NCBI GenBank assembly: GCA_034506395.1
Contig: JAPDPQ010000042.1
Span: forward strand, 1-40,282
Source of the DNA: a candidate division KSB1 bacterium
GTDB taxonomy: Bacteria; Zhuqueibacterota; Zhuqueibacteria; Thermofontimicrobiales; Thermofontimicrobiaceae
Reading direction: 5' to 3'
Length of the DNA stretch: 40,282 nucleotides
This document shows, in pieces, positions 16,392-25,117 of this stretch. Made by a program: the position numbers and the translations under genes. The notes under the pieces were generated by a model. That model was not told the origin of the DNA. It searched no databases and was given only the letters and a program-made list of their open reading frames with translations. Numbering within the stretch: position 1 is the stretch's first letter; every line of letters starts with the position of its first letter.

Positions 16392-17863
16392 AAGCGATCA
16401 TCCAACATTGGTCTTCAATATTGATTTCTCTGCTATGTGCGATGACCCTCGGTTCTTGTCGGAGCACGAACGTCAATCTGAGCGTTTTTGTCAGGACCCC
16501 TGATCATCCTCAAGGCGTGGATAGCCTCACTGTCGCGCGTTCTGATTCAATTATCAAATTTCTATTTGTCGATTATCAAAGCAGTCAAAAGTCCGAAAGG
16601 TTGCTAAACAGCTCTTTGGAAGCCCTCGAACGAGCAGACTCGTTGTACCAGCGATTTAAAAGAATGCAACCAGATACTATTGCCTGCGAAATGGATGCAT
16701 CGGCAGATAGCGGTTCCAATGATAGGAAGGAGAACATGCTTAAGCAAATTAGAAACGAATTACAATTTGCTGAAGGCAATCTTTTGCAATCCACACGACT
16801 AAATCCTTTCTCATTGGCTTCCAAGGAGGCGTTAGCGCATACCTATATTTTATGGGCTGATGTTGAAAAATCAAACCTTCAATTAGAAAGAGCGATTGCT
16901 GTATTCGAAGAAATCCTCAAGCTCGAAAAAGGTGAGCATTATATTTTTGCGAAATTGGCCGAATGCCATTTTCGACTCAAGAATTGGCAAAACGCCTTGG
17001 ACAATTACGTCATGGCTGAGAGAATCTTGCTCGCCACTAATTTTGTCATTGATAGTGTGTTACATGAGCTGCCTGAGACCGATTCCATGAAATATGAACT
17101 CCATTTTGACTACCTTTATTCTCAGGCAGTATGCTTAGCGCGTATGTACAAGGCTACGGAAGCATTGGCAATGTTGAAGAAGGCAAAAGAAAAGGCAGTC
17201 TCCGGGGAGAAGAGGAAGTTAGCCGAACAGTATGAGGACTGGCTGACCTGGGATAATGGTAATATCAGAGCTGCTGAGGAAAAAAATAATATCTTAGAGC
17301 TGATCCAAAAAAAGAAGTATGAAGACGCAGTTGTACGGTTTGAGAAACTGAAAAACGAATTAAAAGATCCCACCGCTATTGATGAAATTGAATGGCGCAT
17401 TGCACAGTTGGAATTTAAATTTCTTGATCGAAAACAAGAAGCTTGTGAACGAATGTTGAGAGTGGTGAAGAATTATCGCTTACCGACCGCTTCTCCTGAT
17501 GTCCAGGCAGCCTATAGCACTTATATTGAAGATTGCGGTGTCATGCATTACCATCTGGGGATGGAATTTATTCAATCTTCTGATTACAAGCAGGCTCAGA
17601 AATACCTAGAGCAAGGCGCAAGACTCGATTGGTCAGGAAACTATAAATGTGATCTCGAATTGGCCAAGCTAAACAGGCATGATCCAAAACTCACTCTGGA
17701 AATTATTGATCGTGTATTACAACAACCCCCGAGGTTGTTGAGAGATGAGATGTTGACTGCGTTAGAGATTAAATTGAGCGCACTGAGAAAAATGGGACCT
17801 GGATACCTTGCGGAAGCGGCCATTATCTATAAGCAGATTAGGGAATTGCAAAATCAGCAATAA
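16388..17863 (+). CDS. TPR lipoprotein, module B gene 3 (WDDGN family)
   Basis: The ATGA overlap with the previous gene fixes the start. The lipobox is LGSC (TLGSCRSTN). A PQGVDSLTVARSDSI motif follows, then a coiled or charged region, TPR-like helices, the signature WDNGNIRAAE (from 17249), IEWRIAQLEFKFL and YIEDCGVMHYHLG. By position, N-terminal motif and the D-C-G form of the last block it corresponds to the gene at 10575. At 491 residues it is shorter than that counterpart. It ends the second three-gene module. A gap of about 170 bp without a clear terminator separates it from the next gene. Confidence 0.78.
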   Translation: MKAIIQHWSSILISLLCAMTLGSCRSTNVNLSVFVRTPDHPQGVDSLTVARSDSIIKFLFVDYQSSQKSERLLNSSLEALERADSLYQRFKRMQPDTIACEMDASADSGSNDRKENMLKQIRNELQFAEGNLLQSTRLNPFSLASKEALAHTYILWADVEKSNLQLERAIAVFEEILKLEKGEHYIFAKLAECHFRLKNWQNALDNYVMAERILLATNFVIDSVLHELPETDSMKYELHFDYLYSQAVCLARMYKATEALAMLKKAKEKAVSGEKRKLAEQYEDWLTWDNGNIRAAEEKNNILELIQKKKYEDAVVRFEKLKNELKDPTAIDEIEWRIAQLEFKFLDRKQEACERMLRVVKNYRLPTASPDVQAAYSTYIEDCGVMHYHLGMEFIQSSDYKQAQKYLEQGARLDWSGNYKCDLELAKLNRHDPKLTLEIIDRVLQQPPRLLRDEMLTALEIKLSALRKMGPGYLAEAAIIYKQIRELQNQQ

Positions 17864-18032
17864 TGTCCTCCTTTGACCATTTATGCAAATTTCCCCACTG
17901 AAACACTTTCCAAAAATTGATGAACTTTTTGTCTGTTGTGACGTCTAAAATAATGGCTGAAATAATAATGGATGTTTAGCCAAAAATTAAATCACTGCTG
18001 CCGATCAATTTTTAAGCAAAAGAGGTGTGCAG

Positions 18033-19118
18033 ATGACACGGACAATGAAATCGATGCTTTTGACCACTGGTTTTTTGGTCATGGTTTGTTTAATTTTCTC
18101 GGGTTGCTATACTCAGCTTTCACGTCCGAGAGTCGCCACAACGGATGATTATCAGCAGCCGTCTGAGGGGGAAAAGGATGAGTATTATCAGGATGAAGGT
18201 ACATCCTCAAATGAAACCCGAGATGTTTACATTTACAACTACTATCCGTTCTACGGATATACTTTTTATGATCCCTGGTACTGGACCTATTATCCCCACC
18301 GTTGGGTTTACCTCGGGCCGTACCCCGATTACTGGTGGAACCCCTATGGTCCTTGGTGGACGCCAGGTTGGTATATAGGGATCTATCACTACAATTATTG
18401 GGGCTGGGGGCATTATCGATACTATGATTCCTATTATTGGTTTGGTGGAGGGTGGAGTTCTTATAAACCGCGACATTATGCGAAACGGCCTTTTGAGCGA
18501 CGCAGCTTTGGCGCTATAGGTCGCAGCGATCAATCTTCTGATTCGCGAACTTCGCTGGCTAAGCCCGCGACAGAAACTCGGATTGAGCGACCACGGCAAA
18601 GCTTTGGTATTCCATCACGAGAAGATCGCACAACCATTCCAGCGCCAAGTCGAGTGCCCCGACCCAAAAATGATGTTGATCAGCAAAGAAGCCGAGAGAA
18701 GATCAGAGCAAATGAAACCGTCGACGATGGCAAAACTACTCCATCGTCTCAGTCACAACCAAAAATTCGCCAACCTCGAGTGACAGATCAGCCACCACGC
18801 GTGCCGCGATCAGAGCCAAAACCCAATATTGAACGGGCACCGAGAACTACGCCGAAGTCACCCGATAATAGCACCTCGCAACCTAAACGCTCTTCCCGCT
18901 CATCTGGCCAGAAATCGAATTATATCTCGCGTCCTAATCAATCTGGAAGTCCGCATATTTATAAACCCGCAGCACCTACTTATACGCCGCGAGGCAGCTC
19001 GAGCAGCGGATATAGTTCCCCACGATCGACGCCACCAAGCACGTCGAGCTCTGGTTCTAATACCAGCAGTAGGAGCAGCAGCTCTGGTTCTGGTCCATCC
19101 CGAACCTCGAGAAAATAA
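18033..19118 (+). CDS. Lipoprotein with Tyr/Trp-rich domain and Ser/Arg/Pro-rich tail
   Basis: ATG 18033 is 7 nt after AGAGG (18021-18025). The in-frame GTG at 18027 sits too close to that site. A signal with lipobox FSGC (cysteine near residue 25) indicates a lipoprotein. Residues about 66-148 are extraordinarily rich in Tyr, Trp, Gly and Pro (for example YYPFYGYTFYDPWYWTYYPH). The remaining roughly 210 residues are low-complexity, basic and Ser/Arg/Pro-rich. No catalytic motif is seen. Similar aromatic-rich lipoproteins are often annotated only as hypothetical. It may be a surface or adhesive matrix protein, or bind the cell wall or polysaccharide (inference). It lies between the TPR block and an outer-membrane barrel gene 26 bp downstream. 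Confidence 0.7.
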   Translation: MTRTMKSMLLTTGFLVMVCLIFSGCYTQLSRPRVATTDDYQQPSEGEKDEYYQDEGTSSNETRDVYIYNYYPFYGYTFYDPWYWTYYPHRWVYLGPYPDYWWNPYGPWWTPGWYIGIYHYNYWGWGHYRYYDSYYWFGGGWSSYKPRHYAKRPFERRSFGAIGRSDQSSDSRTSLAKPATETRIERPRQSFGIPSREDRTTIPAPSRVPRPKNDVDQQRSREKIRANETVDDGKTTPSSQSQPKIRQPRVTDQPPRVPRSEPKPNIERAPRTTPKSPDNSTSQPKRSSRSSGQKSNYISRPNQSGSPHIYKPAAPTYTPRGSSSSGYSSPRSTPPSTSSSGSNTSSRSSSSGSGPSRTSRK

Positions 19119-19144
19119 AAGTGAATCTTCTATGGAGTCATGAA

Positions 19145-20434
19145 ATGAAAAATCGGATATTCGTAATTATTTCGTTGCTGATATTAGTCGCTGCGCCCAA
19201 AAATTACGCCCAAACTGAAGCTTTTTTTCTTGGGGATGCTTCTGGTGTTGGTGGTCGGGCACTTTCTATGGGAAGTGCCTATTTGGCCATTTCGGATGAT
19301 TATTCGGCGACATTATGGAATCCCGCTGGTTTGACCCAATTGCGCCGTATGGAGTTGTTCACTTCCTTATCGCATCTCAAATTTTCGAATCAAGCCAGCT
19401 TCGCTGGGATCTCTAATACCGATCGAACCACTAAAACAAAATTGAACTCTATTGGATTTGCTTTCCCAATTCCAACTTATCAAGGAAGCCTTGTATTTGC
19501 TATCGGCTACAATCAAGTGAGAAGTTTCGACGCAGGCTTTTCGTTTGTTCAGAGGGTCGATAGCTTAGGGGTGCGGCAAAACTACACTGAATTGGAAGAA
19601 GGCGGACTGAACAATTGGGTTTTTGCTGGTGCCATCGAAGTCACTCGGAACCTTTCTCTTGGCGCAGCGGTGAATTTGTGGCGCGGCAAAGACGATTACC
19701 TCTACAACTATTTCGAAAAAGACGAGGACAATTTATATACCTTTGATGAATATAACTATGTCCAGCAAATCATTACAAAGCATCAAGCGGTCAATTTTAA
19801 GCTTGCAGCATTATACAAAATGACCAGTTTCCTGCGATTTGGCGCTACCATTGCCACACCAGTTTCATTGGATTCCAAAGAGCAATGGAAACAATCGGTG
19901 AAACAGACTGGCGATTCAGATTATCCAGATGAGAATTTCCAGGATGGTGACGATGGCGCTTGGGACTACGGTTTGCGATCCCCGTTTGTGTTTGCAGCCG
20001 GTGCAGCGTTTACCCTTTTGCCCAATATCGTTCTATCTGCTGATGTCGAATATAACGATTGGTCGCAAACCCGATATACTTCCGAGCCTCCAGTGGGAGA
20101 TCAATTTCATAAGAACCTCGATTTCAAGAAGGACTTTCGGGCAACTACAACTTATCGCCTCGGTGGCGAGTTTACGATTCCACTGATCGACACCCAGCTT
20201 CGTGCTGGATTAATTCGGCAGCCTTCACCTTTGGTAAATGCTTCTCCCAAAGCCGATCGAAATTATCTCACCGCTGGGGCTGGAATATTGCTAGATAAAC
20301 AGGTCAAGATCGATTTTGCCTGGGTCCGTGGTTGGTGGCAACGGGAGGATTCCTATTTCTCTCCTGAGCTACCAGCGGTGGATGAAAAGATCAGTTTCGA
20401 TAAATTTTTCGCCACGATGTCGATTCGATTCTGA
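19145..20434 (+). CDS. FadL/PorV-like outer-membrane beta-barrel protein
   Basis: ATG 19145 follows a TGGAG-type site and begins a signal peptide ending in NYAQ; the ATG at 19121 adds unneeded residues. The 429-residue mature region opens with GGRALSMGSAYLAISDDYSATLWNPAGL, the N-terminal plug-like signature shared by OmpP1/FadL and PorV/PorQ families. Amphipathic strands follow, and the last residues (FATMSIRF) end in an aromatic as expected for a barrel. In T9SS-bearing bacteria PorV-like proteins shuttle cargo, while FadL proteins take up hydrophobic compounds. The sequence alone does not choose between these. A terminator-like hairpin lies about 100 bp downstream. Confidence 0.7.
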   Translation: MKNRIFVIISLLILVAAPKNYAQTEAFFLGDASGVGGRALSMGSAYLAISDDYSATLWNPAGLTQLRRMELFTSLSHLKFSNQASFAGISNTDRTTKTKLNSIGFAFPIPTYQGSLVFAIGYNQVRSFDAGFSFVQRVDSLGVRQNYTELEEGGLNNWVFAGAIEVTRNLSLGAAVNLWRGKDDYLYNYFEKDEDNLYTFDEYNYVQQIITKHQAVNFKLAALYKMTSFLRFGATIATPVSLDSKEQWKQSVKQTGDSDYPDENFQDGDDGAWDYGLRSPFVFAAGAAFTLLPNIVLSADVEYNDWSQTRYTSEPPVGDQFHKNLDFKKDFRATTTYRLGGEFTIPLIDTQLRAGLIRQPSPLVNASPKADRNYLTAGAGILLDKQVKIDFAWVRGWWQREDSYFSPELPAVDEKISFDKFFATMSIRF

Positions 20435-20535
20435 TTAGTTTTTCCTTAAGCGAAAACGGTTTTCAGCTTCAGGGAGAATGGTTTTCCTTCAGTTTTGAGT
20501 GTTCATAGTGAGTTCAAAATCTCACCGCAAAATTC

Positions 20536-20572
20536 ATCTCTGCTACTGCTATTGGTGGCAGAGATTTTTTTT
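20536..20572 (+). terminator. Intrinsic terminator after the barrel gene
   Basis: ATCTCTGC (20536-20543) and GCAGAGAT (20558-20565) form a perfect 8-bp stem, extendable by four pairs (two of them G-U). Eight T residues (20565-20572) follow at once. It ends only 33 bp before the next chosen start, so it could also act as an attenuator for that gene. Confidence 0.75.
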
Positions 20573-20605
20573 GACCCAAAACATCATGATCCGCTTAGTG
20601 AGACA

Positions 20606-22711
20606 ATGCCTTGGAAGATGAAGCAAAAATTGCGCTGGCTATTCATTGTCTTGTTAATTTCTTATCGTCTCGCATCTGGAACGGATGGAGACAAAATTAG
20701 CCTGGCTGAACAATATTACCAACAAGCTTTAGTTTCGTTCAATCAGGGCAACGAAGCGCAGGCTATTACCCAGTTGAAAACCGCGATAAAGCTCTGCCCC
20801 AAATTCGCTAAAGCCCACAACCAGCTCGCCTTAATTTATATGAACAAAGGAACTGTTGAAGGCCGATTCAAGGCAACCACAGAGCTTGAGCAAGCGATAA
20901 AATTGGAACCGGGAAACATCGAATTTCGGTTGAACGAAGCCTTGTTGAATCTCAAAAAAGGTTTTTCAGGAATTGCGGCTAAAAACTTCGAGCGAATTCT
21001 CGAATTGGACCCCCGCAATTACATGGCTTATTATCACCTCGCTCAGATTAAAGAAGCGGAAGCGTTGCGATACAAAAATATGATCAGCGTGGACGAAGCA
21101 AGCAATGTGATAATTCCAATGAGCTCGTTTGCAGAGCGCGCCAAAGAGCTGGCAATTCATTATTACCAAAAGGCAATCTCCATTCAACCCAAAAGTCCCG
21201 AGCCCTACTACAGATTAGCTATGCTTTATTTTGAATTTCAAGACTATTTTCGAATGATCGAATTATTAGAGAGCGCTATTCGAATCATCCCAGATAATAA
21301 GAATTGCTTTCTGTTTCTTGGCTTTGCACATCAAACAGTTAAAAATTATCACCAGGCAGCACAGGCCTATCAAAAGGCTCGATCGCTCATGTCTCCTGAC
21401 GAACTCGAGTTGTTACAGGCAGTTGAGTCTGTCTTACCACTCAGACAACGACGCCAATATCTCACCATGTCTGCTGAGGAACAAGCACAATTTCGGCGAT
21501 CATACTGGGTTAGCCAGGACCCATTCTTTTTAACCGAATTCAATGAACGCCAGATGGAGCACTTGAGACGCATGGCTTATGCCAACTTACGATTTTCAAA
21601 TCCGGATGCACACCTTGAAGGTTGGCAAACTGATCAGGGTAAGGTACTCATTCGCTATGGTTTCCCTCTCACAATATATCGAACCCGACCGTTTATTGGC
21701 TCAACCAGCAACATCGGCATGAATCCATTGCATCATTCCAGAGAGATATGGACATATCCTGGATTTGATTTTATTTTTGAGGACCGATTTTTGTCCGATC
21801 ATTACGCTTTTGCTTGGGGATATGGGCAGAATGAAGATGATAAAATCAAATTTGAACGGTTGATTGCGAAGATGCCGGAGCTATATGAATTCGTTCCCGA
21901 TACCGAACGACTGGATGTGCGTTTGGATCCAGTGGCTTTTTGGGGCGCAGGTGAGAAAACGGAGCTAGAATTATGCTTTGCGCTCCCGATTCAACCGTTG
22001 CGCCCTGTGGCCAATCGGTTCAAACTCCGACATGGTGTGTTTCTTTTTGATGATCAATGGAACCCTGTGCTCCAAAACCGGCGCGAATTGTCATTTCAAC
22101 CAGATGAAATCCGACAGATTGCTGGAAAGCTTTGGTACGGAGATCATGAAACCTTAGTTGTGCAACCTGGAAATTACGTCCTCGCGTTTGAATTTGAGGA
22201 TGTGCACTCAGGACGTCTCTCTCAAATTCGTCGCCAATTAAAAGTGGAGCATTTTTCGTCGCAGCGATTTCAGATGAGCGAAATTTTATTTGCCAGCGAG
22301 ATAAAGGGGCCATCTTCGATTCAGCATCTTCATCGATCCGATTTTCAGATCCTCCCGAACCCGATGAGGATATATAGATCGGATGAGCCGCTTGCCATTT
22401 ATTACGAACTATATCATCTCCAACAAGATCAAAATGGCGAGATGCGGTTTCGAGTCGAATATCGGATAAGTCCGCATCATGCTGGCGAAGGCATCGCGGG
22501 CCGAATTTTATCTGGTTTGGGGCTTAAAAGGCCGTTAAGCCATGTGGCTTCGATGTATGAATATTCAGGGAATGAACCAAATGAACGACAGCACCTGACA
22601 ATTGTAGTGCCGAATCAACTCAAAGGAACGCTGAAGCTAACGCTCATCGCGACCGATTTAATCACAGGCGATTCGGTGCAGCGCGAAGGAGTTTTTTGGA
22701 AAATTGAATGA
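20606..22711 (+). CDS. TPR and GWxTD domain exported protein
   Basis: ATG 20606 (alternatively 20618) starts a signal-like hydrophobic segment. The longer frame from TTG 20495 would run through a terminator hairpin and is rejected. The N-terminal half (about residues 25-320) is a run of TPRs, such as AEQYYQQALVSFNQGNEAQA. The second half carries the GWxTD signature, GWQTDQGKVLIRYG (motif codons at 21620-21634), followed by EIWTYPGFDFIFED. GWxTD domains occur in exported proteins of Bacteroidetes, Acidobacteria and related phyla; their biochemical role is not established. The stop overlaps the next start by 4 bp, tying it to the reductase gene. No strong ribosome site is visible, so the exact start is uncertain. 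Confidence 0.75.
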   Translation: MPWKMKQKLRWLFIVLLISYRLASGTDGDKISLAEQYYQQALVSFNQGNEAQAITQLKTAIKLCPKFAKAHNQLALIYMNKGTVEGRFKATTELEQAIKLEPGNIEFRLNEALLNLKKGFSGIAAKNFERILELDPRNYMAYYHLAQIKEAEALRYKNMISVDEASNVIIPMSSFAERAKELAIHYYQKAISIQPKSPEPYYRLAMLYFEFQDYFRMIELLESAIRIIPDNKNCFLFLGFAHQTVKNYHQAAQAYQKARSLMSPDELELLQAVESVLPLRQRRQYLTMSAEEQAQFRRSYWVSQDPFFLTEFNERQMEHLRRMAYANLRFSNPDAHLEGWQTDQGKVLIRYGFPLTIYRTRPFIGSTSNIGMNPLHHSREIWTYPGFDFIFEDRFLSDHYAFAWGYGQNEDDKIKFERLIAKMPELYEFVPDTERLDVRLDPVAFWGAGEKTELELCFALPIQPLRPVANRFKLRHGVFLFDDQWNPVLQNRRELSFQPDEIRQIAGKLWYGDHETLVVQPGNYVLAFEFEDVHSGRLSQIRRQLKVEHFSSQRFQMSEILFASEIKGPSSIQHLHRSDFQILPNPMRIYRSDEPLAIYYELYHLQQDQNGEMRFRVEYRISPHHAGEGIAGRILSGLGLKRPLSHVASMYEYSGNEPNERQHLTIVVPNQLKGTLKLTLIATDLITGDSVQREGVFWKIE

Positions 22712-23619
22712 ATGAGGATCAAATGCGGAGACTGTTAATCACGGGCGCGACTGGTTTTGTTGGCGAGCATTTGTTGCAATGCGCTCGAGCGAAATATGAA
22801 GTACATGGATTATACCATCAATCCCATTTCGTGGGGGATGAAATATTCGCGCATCAATTCGATCTAGCGAATGTCAACAAAATAAAGCCGCTTCTGGATG
22901 AGATTGCCCCCGATGCTATCATTCACACTGCTGCCATTGCCAATCCTGACCAATGCGAACGCGACCCAAATCGTGCAGTATTGGTGAATTTGAAGGCGAC
23001 CGAAGCGATAGCGAGCTGGGCAAGCCAAAATGGCGCTCGACTCATTTTCACCTCCACGGATATGGTTTTCGACGGAACCAAAGGCAATTATAGTGAGACC
23101 GATGTGCCAAATCCGATTAGCCATTATTCCCAAACTAAGGCTGCTGCTGAAACTGCTGTGATTGCCAGTCAGGGTAGCTATGTCGTTGCCCGAGTGGCGT
23201 TGGTCTATGGAATTGGTATTTCTCGTACCACAAGTTTTTTTCATCAAATGGTTCTGAAATTGACAAATGCAGAAAAAGTGACCTTATTTGATGATCAATT
23301 TCGTAGCCCCATTTTGGTTGAAAATTTGGCCGAGGCATTGCTGGAATTGGTCGAGCATCCATTTATCGGCATTCTCCATCTGGGAGGGAGTGAGCGGATC
23401 AGCCGTTGGGAATTGGGATGGAGAGCCTGCCAGGCGCTACGCCTGCCAGTTCAATACATTGAAAAAAAGTCCATGTTTGCCATTGCCTTTGCCGCGTTCC
23501 GGCCGCAGGATGTCTCGTTGAACGTCAACTTGGCAAAACAAATTTTAAAAGTAAAGCTATTGAATTGTGATGAAGGATTAGCGAAAATTAAAGCGACACA
23601 CCAGTGGATCGGGAGATAG
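22708..23619 (+). CDS. RmlD-like NAD(P)-dependent sugar nucleotide reductase
   Basis: This 303-residue extended short-chain dehydrogenase has a nucleotide-binding GATGFVG loop at residues 13-19. It also has STDMVFDG (116-123) and the catalytic pair Y140-x-x-x-K144 in HYSQTKAAAE. The combination with a late R-S-P-I-L-V-E-N-L-A segment is typical of dTDP-4-dehydrorhamnose reductase (RmlD) and close relatives. RmlD makes dTDP-L-rhamnose for surface polysaccharide. No rmlA, rmlB or rmlC lies nearby, so substrate assignment stays open. It is translationally coupled (ATGA) to the TPR-GWxTD gene, an unusual partner. It ends the plus-strand block; a 214-bp convergent gap without a clear bidirectional terminator separates it from the UbiD-family gene. 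Confidence 0.75.
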   Translation: MNEDQMRRLLITGATGFVGEHLLQCARAKYEVHGLYHQSHFVGDEIFAHQFDLANVNKIKPLLDEIAPDAIIHTAAIANPDQCERDPNRAVLVNLKATEAIASWASQNGARLIFTSTDMVFDGTKGNYSETDVPNPISHYSQTKAAAETAVIASQGSYVVARVALVYGIGISRTTSFFHQMVLKLTNAEKVTLFDDQFRSPILVENLAEALLELVEHPFIGILHLGGSERISRWELGWRACQALRLPVQYIEKKSMFAIAFAAFRPQDVSLNVNLAKQILKVKLLNCDEGLAKIKATHQWIGR

Positions 23620-23833
23620 GTATGGAGAGTCGATTTGAGAATCTTAGATTTTAGATACCCTGAACCGAAAAGTCAATGAAGGACTCATCCGATTTTCAGC
23701 AATGAAGCAGCGGGATAATCTAAAAAAGTTGAGAATCATTGACATCACTGCTATTCAAAAGAACAAATCGCTTTGATCGGATGAACCAGACCAGGTGTAA
23801 ATGACGAAACAGAATTCACTTCAGCTATGAGCT

Positions 23834-25114
23834 TTAGAACTTCACTCGCTTAAACAGTTTCTTCTCTTGCCCAGTTTTTTTGATTGTCGCATCTAAACCT
23901 AACTTCGCACCGCGGCTTTTCTGCCCTTCGATATGGGTGGCAGAAGGATCGAGCGAACTAGACGGCTGATCCGTCATTATGATCAGATCTCGGTCAGCTT
24001 GAAACCGCGTGGCGATCGCCCATTCTACATCATGAATATCATAAATGTCAATGTCCTCATCCACCACGACACAATGTTTCAGTGAGCGATGGGCCTGAAA
24101 AGCAGCTTCTAATGCTTTTCTACCGTCGTCCGCGCTTTGTTTTTTGATTTGAACCACCGCATGAAGCCACGAACAACCGCCCGAGGTGATGTGCACATCT
24201 TGGCAAATGCATACCTGATTGACCCCCTGAAAAATATCCAATTCTTTGGGCATACCCATTAAAATCTTATGCTCGGAACGTCCAGGGACTAGCGCATGAT
24301 AAACAGGCTGCTCCCGATAGGCGATCCGAGTAATTTCTACCACTGGCTGACGCCGAACGACATCCCATGTGCCAGTGATATCCACAAATGGTCCTTCCTC
24401 TGCCATTTGTCCAGTAAAATGGCCCTCTAATACCATTTCACAATTCACAGGCACTTTTATATCAATCGTCTTGCAATTGGCCAATTCAATAGTATCCAAT
24501 TTGCCAGCTAATTCCATTTCATCGACCTGATAGGGTGGCGAAAAAGAAGCTGCCAGCGAAACAGCAGGTGGAGGGCTAATACAAATCGCTACTGTTGCTT
24601 TGCCATTCGTATGCGCCAAAGCTTGAGACATTCCTCGATTTTCCACCACTCGAACACTACCCTGACGCTCGTTGAATACCATCATCCGATGATAGGAGAG
24701 ATTGCGGCCATATAATGGATCATGCACAATCCACACCGCTGAAGTAATATAGTGCCCTCCATCTCCTGGATAATGAAATAGGATGGGTAATTGACGAAGA
24801 TCCACGGCGGGGAGCTCGTGATCGCCATAAATCGCTTGGCGATCGATGACCTTTGCTTCATGATGAGTTAATCTCCGAGAGAGCTGCGACAGAAAACCCG
24901 CTTTTGGGATTTGAAGGCATTCTGCGAATTGATCACGGGAACAAAAAATATTGCCGGCCACCCGATAACCTGAAACATCGTCAAAAATAACTGGCTTTGG
25001 TTCGAGCTCGATGAGTTGATGACTCACTTGAAGATATGGCGAGGCAGGCTCCGTGATGTGATGAAGCGCTCCGAGCTGCTCCTGTCGTGCGAGCCACTGG
25101 CGAAAATCCATCAT
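23834..25114 (-). CDS. UbiD-family prenylated-FMN decarboxylase, candidate anhydromevalonate-phosphate decarboxylase
   Basis: The 426-residue product shows UbiD-family landmarks. These include NLSYHRMMVF with Arg143 in the position of the catalytic arginine, CEMVLEG (Glu226/Glu230) followed by EEGPF (239-243) in the region of the catalytic glutamates, and PGRSEH near 278. It is shorter than E. coli UbiD (about 497). It lies 3 bp after ubiX, whose product supplies prenylated FMN, and downstream of mevalonate kinase and HMG-CoA reductase on the same strand. In the archaeal mevalonate pathway described for Aeropyrum, a UbiD homologue decarboxylates trans-anhydromevalonate 5-phosphate to isopentenyl phosphate. 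The neighbours suggest that role here (inference). A menaquinone or aromatic-acid decarboxylase is the alternative. Confidence 0.8.
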   Translation of the reverse strand: MMDFRQWLARQEQLGALHHITEPASPYLQVSHQLIELEPKPVIFDDVSGYRVAGNIFCSRDQFAECLQIPKAGFLSQLSRRLTHHEAKVIDRQAIYGDHELPAVDLRQLPILFHYPGDGGHYITSAVWIVHDPLYGRNLSYHRMMVFNERQGSVRVVENRGMSQALAHTNGKATVAICISPPPAVSLAASFSPPYQVDEMELAGKLDTIELANCKTIDIKVPVNCEMVLEGHFTGQMAEEGPFVDITGTWDVVRRQPVVEITRIAYREQPVYHALVPGRSEHKILMGMPKELDIFQGVNQVCICQDVHITSGGCSWLHAVVQIKKQSADDGRKALEAAFQAHRSLKHCVVVDEDIDIYDIHDVEWAIATRFQADRDLIIMTDQPSSSLDPSATHIEGQKSRGAKLGLDATIKKTGQEKKLFKRVKF

Positions 25115-25117
25115 ATC

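Noticed and set aside
18145..19143. Several alternate-frame ORFs over the Tyr/Trp- and Ser/Arg-rich lipoprotein gene
   Set aside because: Biased codon composition of the low-complexity gene keeps other frames open; the lipoprotein frame has the ribosome site, signal and lipobox.
20495..20605. N-terminal extension of the TPR-GWxTD protein from TTG 20495
   Set aside because: The extension would cross a strong intrinsic terminator and would place the signal peptide about 40 residues inside the protein.
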